From positions 1-34,478 of the forward strand of contig QEVL01000028.1 of assembly GCA_003577305.1 (NCBI GenBank): 34,478 nucleotides of DNA. The letters run 5' to 3'. The stretch's first letter is position 1, and each line of letters starts with the position of its first letter. Origin of the DNA: Burkholderiales bacterium (lineage in GTDB: Bacteria; Pseudomonadota; Gammaproteobacteria; Burkholderiales; Burkholderiaceae_E). Made by a program: the position numbers and the translations under genes. Of this stretch, positions 17,513 through 25,091 are shown in pieces. Under the pieces are notes generated by a model. It did no database searches. It saw only the letters and a list, made by a program, of their open reading frames with translations, and was not told the origin of the DNA.

Positions 17513-19594
17513 TCAGGCCGGCCGCGTCGGCGAAGCGACGGTGAAACCGACCTCCACGCCACCGGCGATGTCGCGAGCGAAGGCGTGGCCGCCGTGGAAC
17601 TCGGCCACGAGCCGCACCAGGTACAGCCCCAGGCCGAGGTGCGCCTCACCGGCGCCGCGGCGCTCGCGAATCGACACCATCGAGTCGAACAGGTTGTCGC
17701 GCATCGCGCGCGGCAGCGGCGGTCCCTCGTTGCGCACCGAGAACACCCAGCGCTCGTGCCGTGGCCCGTCGGGGTCGTGGTCGCGCCGCAGCGACAGCAC
17801 GATCGGCGAGCCCGGCGAGGCGAAGTCGGCCGCGTTGCCGACCAGCTTGTCGAGCGCCTGCACGATCGCCTCGGGAACCACCGGGCACGGCGCTGCACCG
17901 GCGGCGCAGTCGAGCACGAACTCGCGCGCCGCGAACGCGCTGCGATAGCCCTCGGCGCAGGCGCTCAGCAATGCGGCCAGGTCCACCGTCTCGAGCCGGC
18001 TTTGCGCGAGCATCGCCTCCAGGCTCGACGCCTCGCCCATGCTCGCGACGATCCGCTCGAGCCGCTGCGCTCCGTCGCGCGCGCGCCCGAGGTAGGCCTC
18101 GCGATCGCCTGGGTCCGACTCGCCGGCCAGGTTGTCCAGCGACGAGCGCACCACCATGATCGGCGTGCGCAGTTCGTGGACCAGGCGCGCGCGCAGGTTG
18201 CCCACGTATTGCTGATGCTGGCGCAGCCGCTCGAGCACGTTCGCGTGGCTCTCGGCGAGCGCGCCGATCTCGTCGTGGATCAGCGGCGCGCGGATGCCGC
18301 CCACCACGCGCCCGCGCGAATCGATCGCCTGCTCGGCCTGGCGGCGCAGGCGCACGACGCGCGCGACGGTCACCGATCCGACCGCCAGCAGCGCGAGCGC
18401 GCTGGCCGCCATCGCTGCCGCGGCGAGCAGCGCGAGGCGCTCGATCGCCGTGCGCGCCGCGCCGAGGCGCGAGCCGGTGTTCTCCTCGAGCACCAGTGCG
18501 CCGACGACCCGGTCGCCGACCCACAGCGGCTGCGCGCTCGTGAGCATCCAGACCGGCAGCCCCGCCTGGATCGCGATGCGCTCCGACTGCTGGGCAGCCA
18601 CGCCGGAGAGCGCGCGGGTGAGCGGAGGAATCGCCGGGGTGCCGCCCGCGGGAGACTCGTCGAGGAAGCGCTCGGGGCGCAGGCTCAGCGTGGCTGCCAG
18701 CAGCCGGCGCGCGAGGCGCGACTGCCAGTCTTCGGCCGGCGGCGGTCCGGCGGACACGGTGCCCGACTGCGCCAGCAGCGCGCCGCTCGAATCGAACACC
18801 GAGACGCGGCCGCTGGCGCGCGCCAGGCCGCGCACTGCATCGGCCCACAGCGCGGGCCGGCGATCCCGGCGCGTGGCCGCGGCGAACGGGCGCACCGGCG
18901 CGAGCAGGCCGGAATCGGCCTGGCCCTCGATGCGGCGCGAGCCCAGGTAGTCGACGTCGATGATCCTCACCCGCAGCAGCGCCGGCTCGGTGTCGAAGCC
19001 GATCTCCGCGATCCAGCCGCCCGGGCGCTCGACCGGCTGCACGCGCCGCGTCTGCATGGCTGCCGGCTCGGGGCCGAAGTCGACCAGCAGTTCGTCGCCC
19101 GCGAGCCTGACGCCGTCGCGGATCTCCGGCACGACCAGGCGCTCGTCGTCGGCGTCGACCAGCAGGAAGAACTTGCCCGGCTGCTCATGTGAACGGGCCG
19201 CCGCGAGGCGCACGCGCAGCACCGAGGCGACCGTGCCGTCGGGAGCGCGCATCGGCAGGGCGCGGCCGGGCACTTCGAGCCACTCGCCCGCGCGCTGGTC
19301 CACGATCACGTCGGCGAGCAACTCGACCGGAAGCGGCTCGACGCCGGCACGACGATCGAGGCCGGGCGATGCGGCCTCGAACAGCTCGCGGCGCTCGTGC
19401 AGCGTGGCCGCCAGGTTGCGCGCCGCCTGCGCCTGGTTCTCGAGCCGCTCGTTGCGCGCGAGCTCGGTCATCACCTCGGCGAAACGCAGGCCGATCACCG
19501 GCAGTGCGAGCATCGGCAGCATCGCCAGCGCGAGCGTGAACCGCAGGCCCAGCGGCAGGCGCCAGCGACGCACGCTACGTCGCGCTTGCCCCAT
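17513..19594 (-). CDS. membrane sensor histidine kinase resembling PdsS (dedicated sortase system kinase)
   Basis: 693 residues. Seen: transmembrane helix about 17-38, a large extracytoplasmic domain of about 340 residues, second helix about 387-413, HAMP, then phosphoacceptor His473 in LVHELRTPIMVVRSSLDNL. The ATPase domain is unusual: N box LVGNAADFA and, in place of DxGxG, the motif RNEGPPLP followed by LFDSMVSIRERR, then GLGLYLVRLVAEFHGG. From memory this G1 variant and the LFDS-MVS string are characteristic of the 'proteobacterial dedicated sortase system' kinase family, as is a length near 700. Start ATG 19594 overlaps the regulator gene by 20 bp. No sortase or sortase substrate is in the window. 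Family assignment is moderate; the kinase role is firm. Confidence 0.85.
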   Translation of the reverse strand: MGQARRSVRRWRLPLGLRFTLALAMLPMLALPVIGLRFAEVMTELARNERLENQAQAARNLAATLHERRELFEAASPGLDRRAGVEPLPVELLADVIVDQRAGEWLEVPGRALPMRAPDGTVASVLRVRLAAARSHEQPGKFFLLVDADDERLVVPEIRDGVRLAGDELLVDFGPEPAAMQTRRVQPVERPGGWIAEIGFDTEPALLRVRIIDVDYLGSRRIEGQADSGLLAPVRPFAAATRRDRRPALWADAVRGLARASGRVSVFDSSGALLAQSGTVSAGPPPAEDWQSRLARRLLAATLSLRPERFLDESPAGGTPAIPPLTRALSGVAAQQSERIAIQAGLPVWMLTSAQPLWVGDRVVGALVLEENTGSRLGAARTAIERLALLAAAAMAASALALLAVGSVTVARVVRLRRQAEQAIDSRGRVVGGIRAPLIHDEIGALAESHANVLERLRQHQQYVGNLRARLVHELRTPIMVVRSSLDNLAGESDPGDREAYLGRARDGAQRLERIVASMGEASSLEAMLAQSRLETVDLAALLSACAEGYRSAFAAREFVLDCAAGAAPCPVVPEAIVQALDKLVGNAADFASPGSPIVLSLRRDHDPDGPRHERWVFSVRNEGPPLPRAMRDNLFDSMVSIRERRGAGEAHLGLGLYLVRLVAEFHGGHAFARDIAGGVEVGFTVASPTRPA

Positions 19595-20285
19595 TGCGCT
19601 CGACGAAGCGATAACCGAGCCCGTAGACGGTCTCGATCGCGTCGAAGGCAGGGTCGACCGCCTCGAACTTGCGCCGGATGCGCTTGACGTAGGACGTGAC
19701 CGTCTGGTCGTCCACCGTCAGGTTGGCTTCGCGCATCAGCGCGTCGCGATCCTTCACGTGGCCCGGATGCCGCGCCAGCGCGTGCAGCATCCAGAACTCG
19801 GTCACCGTCAGTTCGATCGGATGGTCGCGCCAGTGGGCCTCGAAGCGCGGAACGTCGAGCCGCAGCGCGCCGCGCACCAGCTGCTCGGCCGCTCCCTGCG
19901 GCTGAGCGAGCGCATCGACGCGGCGAAACAGCGCGGTGACGCGCGCCAGCAGGTGCGGCAGGCTCACGTTCTTCGTGAGGTAGTCGTCGGCGCCCAGTCG
20001 CAGCCCGGAGACGATGTCGATCTCGGAATCGCGCGCCGACAGGATCAGGATCGGCAACGCAGGAGCGCGCTCGCGCAACCAGCGACACAGCTCGAAGCCG
20101 CCGTCCGGCTCGTCGCCCAGCCCGATGTCGATGATCGCCATGTCGGGCAGCCGCGACCCGAACGCCGCCTGTGCCTCGCGCCGCTCGGCGAAGCCCTGCA
20201 CCTCGAAGCCCTGGCGAGCCAGCGCATCGCGCAGATTCTCGCGAATGGCGGGTTCGTCCTCGACGATGGCGATGCGCCGGCTCAT
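19575..20285 (-). CDS. OmpR-family response regulator resembling PdsR
   Basis: 236 residues. Receiver domain: EDE at 10-12 region, phosphoacceptor Asp53 in AIIDIGLGDEPDGGFELC and Lys105 in DDYLTKNVSLPHLLARVTALFRR. The inserted GDEPDGG loop and the KNVSLPHLLAR stretch recall the dedicated sortase system response regulators. The winged helix is at about 140-232 (LTVTEFWMLHALARHPGHVKDRDALMREA, VTSYVKRIRRKF, GLGYRFVE). First gene of a leftward set: regulator, kinase, then the PAS-GGDEF-EAL gene. The ATG at 20285 lacks a Shine-Dalgarno sequence and follows a TACATT hexamer (20290-20295) by only four bases, so a leaderless mRNA is possible. Confidence 0.9.
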   Translation of the reverse strand: MSRRIAIVEDEPAIRENLRDALARQGFEVQGFAERREAQAAFGSRLPDMAIIDIGLGDEPDGGFELCRWLRERAPALPILILSARDSEIDIVSGLRLGADDYLTKNVSLPHLLARVTALFRRVDALAQPQGAAEQLVRGALRLDVPRFEAHWRDHPIELTVTEFWMLHALARHPGHVKDRDALMREANLTVDDQTVTSYVKRIRRKFEAVDPAFDAIETVYGLGYRFVERNGASAT

Positions 20286-20470
20286 GCGCGCAATGTAGCG
20301 CAAAGGCCTGCAGGGCCCGGGGAATGCGGCCCCGATGCGGCCCTCATGTCGGCGAAATGCCCGAATCGTGCCGGCTTCGGCCCGATTCGCGCCCGCGCCG
20401 CGACCTGCCCGGAGGCGTGAAATCGACACCATCGCGGCGCGATGCCGCGGCCGCACAGGAGCAGGCGCAG

Positions 20471-20638
20471 ATGTCCCGCAACCTCGTCACCGATCCGGTT
20501 CCCGAGCTCGACCCCGCAGCGCACTTCGACTGGCGCGAATGGCTGGCCTTCGCGGGCTCGGTGCTCGGAACCGCGTTGTTCGTGTCGGTCGTGCTGGGCG
20601 CGCTGGTGCTGGTGATCAACAGCAGCGCGATCAGTTGA
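20471..20638 (+). CDS. small single-pass membrane protein, unknown
   Basis: 55 residues: a polar N-terminus ([24 protein letters not shown]) and one strongly hydrophobic segment at about 26-50. AGGAG lies upstream of the ATG. The charge pattern suggests the N-terminus stays in the cytoplasm or that the protein acts as a signal anchor. Its stop overlaps the tail of the convergent YecA-family gene by 8 bp. It is divergent from the PdsR-like gene. I do not recognise it; hydrophobic composition not typical of an out-of-frame artefact and a plausible ribosome-binding site are the only support. Confidence 0.5.
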   Translation: MSRNLVTDPVPELDPAAHFDWREWLAFAGSVLGTALFVSVVLGALVLVINSSAIS

Positions 20639-21362
20639 CCTCGACCCGGGGCCCGCGCCCGCAGCAGACCTTGTACTTGCGGCCGCTGCCGCAGGGGCAG
20701 GGCTCGTTGCGGCCCACCTTGGGCTTCTCGCGACGCACCGTGGACACGCGCAGCGCCTGCGGCGCCGTGCCCGCCCGCCGATAGGGCCGGAAGAACTCGT
20801 GAATGTCGCCGAGGTCGGCGATCATCGTGTCGATCAGCGCCTCGCGTTCGCGCCGCGGCATCGGCCGTGCGCCGGGCTCGTCGTCGAGCGTGGCGGCCAG
20901 CGCCTCGATCGCGTCGAGCACGTCGCCGAATTCCTTCTCGGCGAGCATCGCTTCCCAGCTTTCCGGCATCAGTTCGACCGCACGCAGGAAGCCCACGGCC
21001 CAGGCGCTGCCGTCGGGCGCGCCCCGTTCGTCGTAGGCCAGCACCGGCGCGAACCCGCCCGCGTCGAGCGCCGCGGCCACGGCGCGTGCGTGGCGCCGCA
21101 CGAGCGACACCAGTTCGCCGGGCCCGGCGTTGCCGGGCGGCGCTTCGATGCCGGCGCGCCCGAGGCCGAAGACCTCCGGAAGATAGTCGTCGGCGCCGAT
21201 CGGTTCGGGCGCGCAGGCGAGCGCGGCGAGAAAACCGTCGAGCTCCTCGACGATCATCGCCTCGTCGTTGTCGAGCTCTGCGAGCAGGCGATCGAGACGG
21301 TCGAAATCGGCATCGGCGAGCGCAACGCGCTCGGCTTCGCTGGCGGCGGCATCGATGATCAT
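20631..21362 (-). CDS. UPF0149/YecA family protein with C-terminal SecC zinc motif
   Basis: 243 residues. The body ([33 protein letters not shown]...DYLPEVFG) is the helical UPF0149/YgfB-YecA fold. The C-terminus carries the SecC metal-binding motif [18 protein letters not shown] with Cys222, Cys224, Cys233 and Cys234. In E. coli, YecA-type proteins associate with SecA or ribosomes; the exact role is not settled. The ATG at 21362 gives [12 protein letters not shown]. It is transcribed alone, away from the 776-base gene-poor stretch and convergent with the small membrane protein gene. Confidence 0.9.
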   Translation of the reverse strand: MIIDAAASEAERVALADADFDRLDRLLAELDNDEAMIVEELDGFLAALACAPEPIGADDYLPEVFGLGRAGIEAPPGNAGPGELVSLVRRHARAVAAALDAGGFAPVLAYDERGAPDGSAWAVGFLRAVELMPESWEAMLAEKEFGDVLDAIEALAATLDDEPGARPMPRREREALIDTMIADLGDIHEFFRPYRRAGTAPQALRVSTVRREKPKVGRNEPCPCGSGRKYKVCCGRGPRVEVN

Positions 21363-21541
21363 GGCGCGATCTTACGCGCGCCGCGGCCCCATCCCGGCCG
21401 CCCCCGGTTCGGGTGCGCAGGCTTCAGGCGCGCGCCCGCGAGCAGGCGCGCCGCGCGCTGCCCGCTCTTCGACATGACCGGCGGGTCGGCCTCGGGCCGT
21501 TCGGCGCCCCTGTTGATCATCCGTGCCGGGGTTGATACGCT

Positions 21542-21824
21542 TCTCCCCGGGTTTCGCGCTGCCTGCGTAAGTGCAGGGGAATAGTCCCGAATTCTTGCAG
21601 GTAGCGCGAACACCCGTTCCCTGTCCGCGTACCTGATCCGACCGGCCATGTCCCGGTTCAGCCCCGCCAGTCGAGCGGGGGTCGCGCCCGGAGAGAAAGC
21701 GGTCAGCAGCTCGTTCACCACGTAGCTGCCACCGCAAGGCGCTGGTAAGGCTGTCGGCGATCGAGAAGTTGTCGGGTGAGCCGGAAGGGGCCGTGCGCTT
21801 CGTGAGTATCCGCAACGTACTCAT
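21542..21824 (-). pseudogene. frameshifted remnant of an unknown gene
   Basis: Two minus-strand frames together read like one natural protein. One begins at ATG 21824 and gives about 32 residues including DNFSIADSLTSALRW. The next frame continues with SYVVNELLTAFSPGATPAR, then AGRIRYADRERVFALPARI and RDYSPALTQAARN. Joining them needs one frame change near 21730. Amphipathic, non-Arg/Ala-dominated composition separates this from the out-of-frame reading of GC-rich DNA. No domain is recognised. It could instead be two unrelated short frames. Confidence 0.35.
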
Positions 21825-21998
21825 GCCGGTATCGGTATTTCGAAGGCTGTGGCGCCTCCTCGTGCAGGCGCTCGCGCACACCCGTCCCGGTCGCGGAACG
21901 AAACGCCTGTTGCGCACGACCTTCAGGGAGCAGCCATGGCCACGACCCGAGCCACATTCAGTCCTCTGTGCGCTGAGTTCCCGGCCAGTAACGCGGCT

Positions 21999-22017
21999 GC
22001 GTTGATGACGGTCAACG
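21999..22017. promoter_or_regulatory. inverted repeat with FNR-like core
   Basis: Arms GCGTTGA and TCAACGC flank TGACG(G/-): a near-perfect dyad whose core TTGAT-N4-GTCAA differs from the FNR/Anr consensus at one base. It lies upstream of the decayed minus-strand gene, with no intact gene clearly under its control. It may also be a simple hairpin. Confidence 0.3.
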
Positions 22018-22096
22018 CGCGCCCGTGCCTGCGTTCGACGACTCCACCGCCGAGACGTGCTACTGGACGTTCCCGTGGCCGCAGGGGTTCAGCGGC

Positions 22097-22118
22097 GCGG
22101 CGCCCGCCGGGGCGCCGC
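22097..22118 (-). terminator. hairpin downstream of the Spy-family gene
   Basis: An 8-bp perfect stem (GCGGCGCC/GGCGCCGC) with a 6-base loop, 20 bases after the stop codon. No T tract follows. Probable transcript end or stabiliser. Confidence 0.4.
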
Positions 22119-22138
22119 ACCGTTGTCGGCCGGCCGGC

Positions 22139-22705
22139 TCAGCTGCGCGCGGCGCCCGCCGCGCCGGCAGGCGCCGGAGCACCGCGGCGACCCTCGCCAC
22201 CGGGGCCGAAGAAGCGCGGGCCACGCTGTTCCCGGCGCGCCTGGCGCTCGATCACCTTCGCCTGCTGCTCGGGGGTGAGCACGCGAAAGATCTCGTTCAT
22301 GCCGCGCGCACGCAGTTGCGCCATCGTGCTCATCGCCTGCGCGCTGCGATCGGTGAGCGCCTTGGCCTTCGCTTCGTCGTAGTCGTTCGACAGCGCGAGC
22401 TTCGACAGTTCGGCCCGCGTGGCGTGCAGGATCTTGCGCTGCTCGCGCATCGCCGGCTCGTTGGCGTGCCGCACGGCAAAGATCCTGTCGCGCTGCGCGT
22501 CGGTGAGATCGAGCCCGCGCAGGAACGCGCCGCCCATCGTCGCCCGCTCGCCGAAGCCGCCGTGGCGCGCGTGCGCGTAGTGGAAGCCGCCGGCGCGCAT
22601 GCCCGCTGCGTCACCGCCCGGCGCGCCCTGCGCCGCGGCGAGGAACGGAACGGCCACAGCGACGCCTGCGGCGGCGGCGATGGCGGCGATTCGTGCTTTC
22701 TTCAT
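22139..22705 (-). CDS. Spy/CpxP-family periplasmic chaperone
   Basis: 188 residues with a signal peptide (MKKARIAAIAAAAGVAVAVPFLAAAQG). The mature part is helical and carries two LTxxQ motifs, the family hallmark: LTDAQ near 67-71 and LTPEQ near 143-147. A His/Gly-rich stretch (GGFHYAHARHGGFG) and an Arg/Gly/Ala-rich tail flank the core. Spy and CpxP bind unfolded proteins in the periplasm, and CpxP also restrains the CpxA sensor. AAGGAG lies eight bases before the ATG. It is divergent from cpxRA with a perfect CpxR box in between, the same layout as E. coli cpxP-cpxRA, which supports a CpxP-like role. Confidence 0.9.
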   Translation of the reverse strand: MKKARIAAIAAAAGVAVAVPFLAAAQGAPGGDAAGMRAGGFHYAHARHGGFGERATMGGAFLRGLDLTDAQRDRIFAVRHANEPAMREQRKILHATRAELSKLALSNDYDEAKAKALTDRSAQAMSTMAQLRARGMNEIFRVLTPEQQAKVIERQARREQRGPRFFGPGGEGRRGAPAPAGAAGAARS

Positions 22706-22836
22706 CGTGAACTCCTTCGTTCGGGCCTTCGCCCGGATACTCGTCGAATCGGCCGGGCGGCTGCCCGGCTGGCCGGAAACCGTCCCGGCACGCCCGCAGG
22801 TTGCGCGCGCCGCGCGTTAACCGTCGTTCGACAGGT

Positions 22837-22851
22837 GTAAACGTTGGTAAA
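22837..22851. promoter_or_regulatory. CpxR box between the Spy-family gene and cpxRA
   Basis: GTAAA-CGTTG-GTAAA matches the CpxR consensus GTAAA-N5-GTAAA exactly. On the minus strand it is followed after about 14 bases by a -10-like GTTAAC (22817-22822), so it covers the -35 position of a leftward promoter for the chaperone gene. A rightward -10-like TATCAT for cpxR is at 22903-22908. Confidence 0.65.
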
Positions 22852-22956
22852 GAAGCGCATCGCGATGCGTGCCGCAGGTTCCGGCGCCCGCGCCCGGCCG
22901 ATATCATCGGGCCGATGCGCACGAGCCCGGGGCCGGTTCACACGCCCTGACCCACG

Positions 22957-23646
22957 ATGCCGAAAGTCCTCCTGGTCGACGACGACGTCGAGCTGACCGA
23001 GCTGCTGCGCGAGTACCTGCAGCGCGAGGGCTTCGACACCGACGCCGTGCAAGACGGCGAGTCGGGGGTCGCGCGCGCGCTCGACGGCGACTACGACATC
23101 GTGGTGCTCGACGTCATGATGCCGAAGCTCGACGGCGTCGCGGCACTGCGCCGGATCCGCGCGGCGAGCCGCGTGCCGGTGCTGATGCTCACCGCCAGGG
23201 GCGACGACGTCGACCGCATCGTCGGGCTCGAACTGGGCGCCGACGACTACGTGCCCAAGCCGTGCACGCCGCGCGAGCTCGCCGCCCGGTTGCGCGCGAT
23301 CCTGCGCCGCGCGCGCCCGGCCGCCGAGGCCGGCGGCGCCGACGAACCGCTGTCGGCCGGGCCGCTGTCGCTGTGGCCGGGACGGCGCCTTGCGCAGTGG
23401 CGCGGCGAGGCGCTGGCGCTGACCAGCACCGAGTTCAGCCTGCTCGAAGCGCTCGTGCGCCAGGCCGGTCGGGTCGTCGGCAAGGCCGAGTTGTCGGAGC
23501 AGGCGCTGGGCCGGCCGCTGGCACGCTTCGATCGCAGCATCGACGTCCACGTGAGCAGCCTTCGCCAGAAGCTCGGCCAGCGCGACGACGGACGCTCGTG
23601 GATCGAGACGGTGCGCGGGCGCGGCTACCAGTTCCTGCTCGACTGA
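22957..23646 (+). CDS. cpxR: response regulator CpxR
   Basis: 229 residues, OmpR family. The receiver has DDD at 8-10, phosphoacceptor Asp52 in VVLDVMMPKLDG and Lys101 in the CpxR-type string DDYVPKPCTPRELAARLRAILRR. The winged helix is at about 130-228 (LTSTEFSLLEALVRQAGRVVGKAELSEQALGRPL, SIDVHVSSLRQKLG, RGRGYQFL), again CpxR-like. It is followed after a single base by the kinase gene. The divergent Spy-family gene and the perfect CpxR box between them support the name. Confidence 0.92.
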   Translation: MPKVLLVDDDVELTELLREYLQREGFDTDAVQDGESGVARALDGDYDIVVLDVMMPKLDGVAALRRIRAASRVPVLMLTARGDDVDRIVGLELGADDYVPKPCTPRELAARLRAILRRARPAAEAGGADEPLSAGPLSLWPGRRLAQWRGEALALTSTEFSLLEALVRQAGRVVGKAELSEQALGRPLARFDRSIDVHVSSLRQKLGQRDDGRSWIETVRGRGYQFLLD

Positions 23647-23647
23647 G

Positions 23648-25054
23648 ATGGGCCGGCTGTTCTGGAAGTTCTTCCTCGCGTTCTGGCTCGCGCTGCTGCT
23701 GGCCGGGGCCGCGGTCGGCACGCTCGTCTGGCTGCACCAGCAGCGCAGCGTGCGCGAGGAACCGGTGCTGGCTGCGGGCCCGCGCGCAGCGCTCGCGCTG
23801 CAGGCGGCCTCTGCCACGCTGCGTCACGGCGGCGAGCCGGCGTTGCGCGCGCTGCTCGACGACGCCGCACCGCCGTGGAACGCGACGATCGTCTATGCGG
23901 TGGATCGCCACGGGCGCGACCTGCTCGGCCGCGCGGTGCCGGCCGATGCGCTGGAGCGGGCGCGCCGGCTCGCCGCCGGCCCCGCGACACCGCGGGCGGC
24001 TCGGGTCGTGCGCGTCGACGAAGCGAGCGGGTTGCTGCTGTTCGTGCCCTTCGCGGCCGACGGCACGATCCGGCCGATGCCGCGCCCCGCCCGGTTCGGC
24101 CGGGCACCGGCACGGTTTCCGCCGTTGCTGCTCGCGGCGATCGGCCTGATCGCCAGCGTCGCGTTCAGCGCGCTGCTGGCGTGGTCGCTCACGCGGCCGA
24201 TCCGTCATCTGCGCAGCGCGGTCGCCGCGTTTTCCGAAGGCCGGCTCGAGACTCGGGTCGCGCCGCTGGTGGGCGGGCGCGGCGACGAGCTGGCCGAACT
24301 GGGGCGCGACTTCGACCGGATGGCGCAGCAGTTGCAGCAACTGCTCGCCTCGCAGCGCCGCCTGCTGCACGACGTCTCGCACGAACTGCGCTCGCCGCTG
24401 GCGCGCCTGCAGGCCGCCGTGGGGCTGGCACGGCAGAACCCCGAGCGGATACCGGCAATGCTCGGGCGGATCGAGCGCGACGCGAACCGGCTCGACGAAC
24501 TGGTCGGCGAGTTGCTCGCGCTCGCGCGGCTCGAGGCGGGTCAGGCGCTTCCCGAGCCGCAGTCGGTCGACCTGGTCGAACTGGCGGCGGCGATCGCCGA
24601 CGACGCGCGCTTCGAGGCGCGCGCGAGCGGGCGCGACCTCGCGTTCACCGCCGCCGGCCCGGCCGTCTCGAGCGCCCGCGCCGAGTTGCTGCACCGGGCA
24701 TTCGAGAACGTGATCCGCAATGCGGTCAGGTACACCTCCGAGGGCAGCGTCGTCGAAGTGGCCGCGGGGCCGACGGGCACCGGCCAGGCCTTCGTGCTGA
24801 CGGTGGCCGACCGCGGCCCCGGCGTGCCGGCGGCGGAGCTGGACGCGATCTTCGAGCCCTTCCACCGGGGACGCAGCGGCGCAGCCGACGACGGCTTCGG
24901 GCTGGGCCTGGCGATCGCCCGGCGCGCGATCGCGGCCCATCGCGGACGCATCGCAGCGCGCAACCGCGACGGCGGCGGACTGGTCGTCGAGATCGAATTG
25001 CCGCTCGCCGCCCCGCACGCCGGCGCCAGGGCGCAAGGCGGCGTCAGCGGCTGA
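23648..25054 (+). CDS. cpxA: sensor histidine kinase CpxA
   Basis: 468 residues. Seen: start MGRLFWKFFLAFWLALLLAG with membrane helix 6-28, a periplasmic domain of about 125 residues, second helix about 158-180, and HAMP (TRPIRHLRSAVAAFSEGRLETRV). His245 is in LLHDVSHELRSPLARLQAAVGLARQNPE, a typical CpxA H box. N box NVIRNAVRYTSEG and G boxes DRGPGVP and GFGLGLAIARRAIAAHRG follow. It senses envelope misfolding and phosphorylates CpxR. It starts one base after the cpxR stop. The periplasmic domain is compact relative to E. coli CpxA, as is common in this class. Convergent with the MFS gene. Confidence 0.92.
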   Translation: MGRLFWKFFLAFWLALLLAGAAVGTLVWLHQQRSVREEPVLAAGPRAALALQAASATLRHGGEPALRALLDDAAPPWNATIVYAVDRHGRDLLGRAVPADALERARRLAAGPATPRAARVVRVDEASGLLLFVPFAADGTIRPMPRPARFGRAPARFPPLLLAAIGLIASVAFSALLAWSLTRPIRHLRSAVAAFSEGRLETRVAPLVGGRGDELAELGRDFDRMAQQLQQLLASQRRLLHDVSHELRSPLARLQAAVGLARQNPERIPAMLGRIERDANRLDELVGELLALARLEAGQALPEPQSVDLVELAAAIADDARFEARASGRDLAFTAAGPAVSSARAELLHRAFENVIRNAVRYTSEGSVVEVAAGPTGTGQAFVLTVADRGPGVPAAELDAIFEPFHRGRSGAADDGFGLGLAIARRAIAAHRGRIAARNRDGGGLVVEIELPLAAPHAGARAQGGVSG

Positions 25055-25091
25055 CGCGAGCGCCCGGGAGCGCCCGGTCTGCAACGGCGCC

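Larger units (their letters stand above)
21363..22138. other. 776-base stretch without an intact gene
   Basis: Between the YecA-family and Spy-family genes no open frame looks like a complete protein. The DNA here is less GC-biased at third positions and holds TA-rich words unlike the neighbours. It contains a frameshifted remnant (about 21542-21824, minus), a 7-bp dyad (21999-22017) and a strong hairpin near 22097-22118. Transfer or decay of a former gene is the simplest reading. Confidence 0.6.

Noticed and set aside
16667..19192. 841-codon open frame on the plus strand
   Set aside because: Antisense to the GGDEF-EAL and kinase genes; Arg/Ala/His-rich composition without motifs.
25060..25078. 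Repeated GCGCCCGG words between cpxA and the MFS gene
   Set aside because: Short, GC-rich and within a 37-base convergent gap; no stable hairpin with a T tract.
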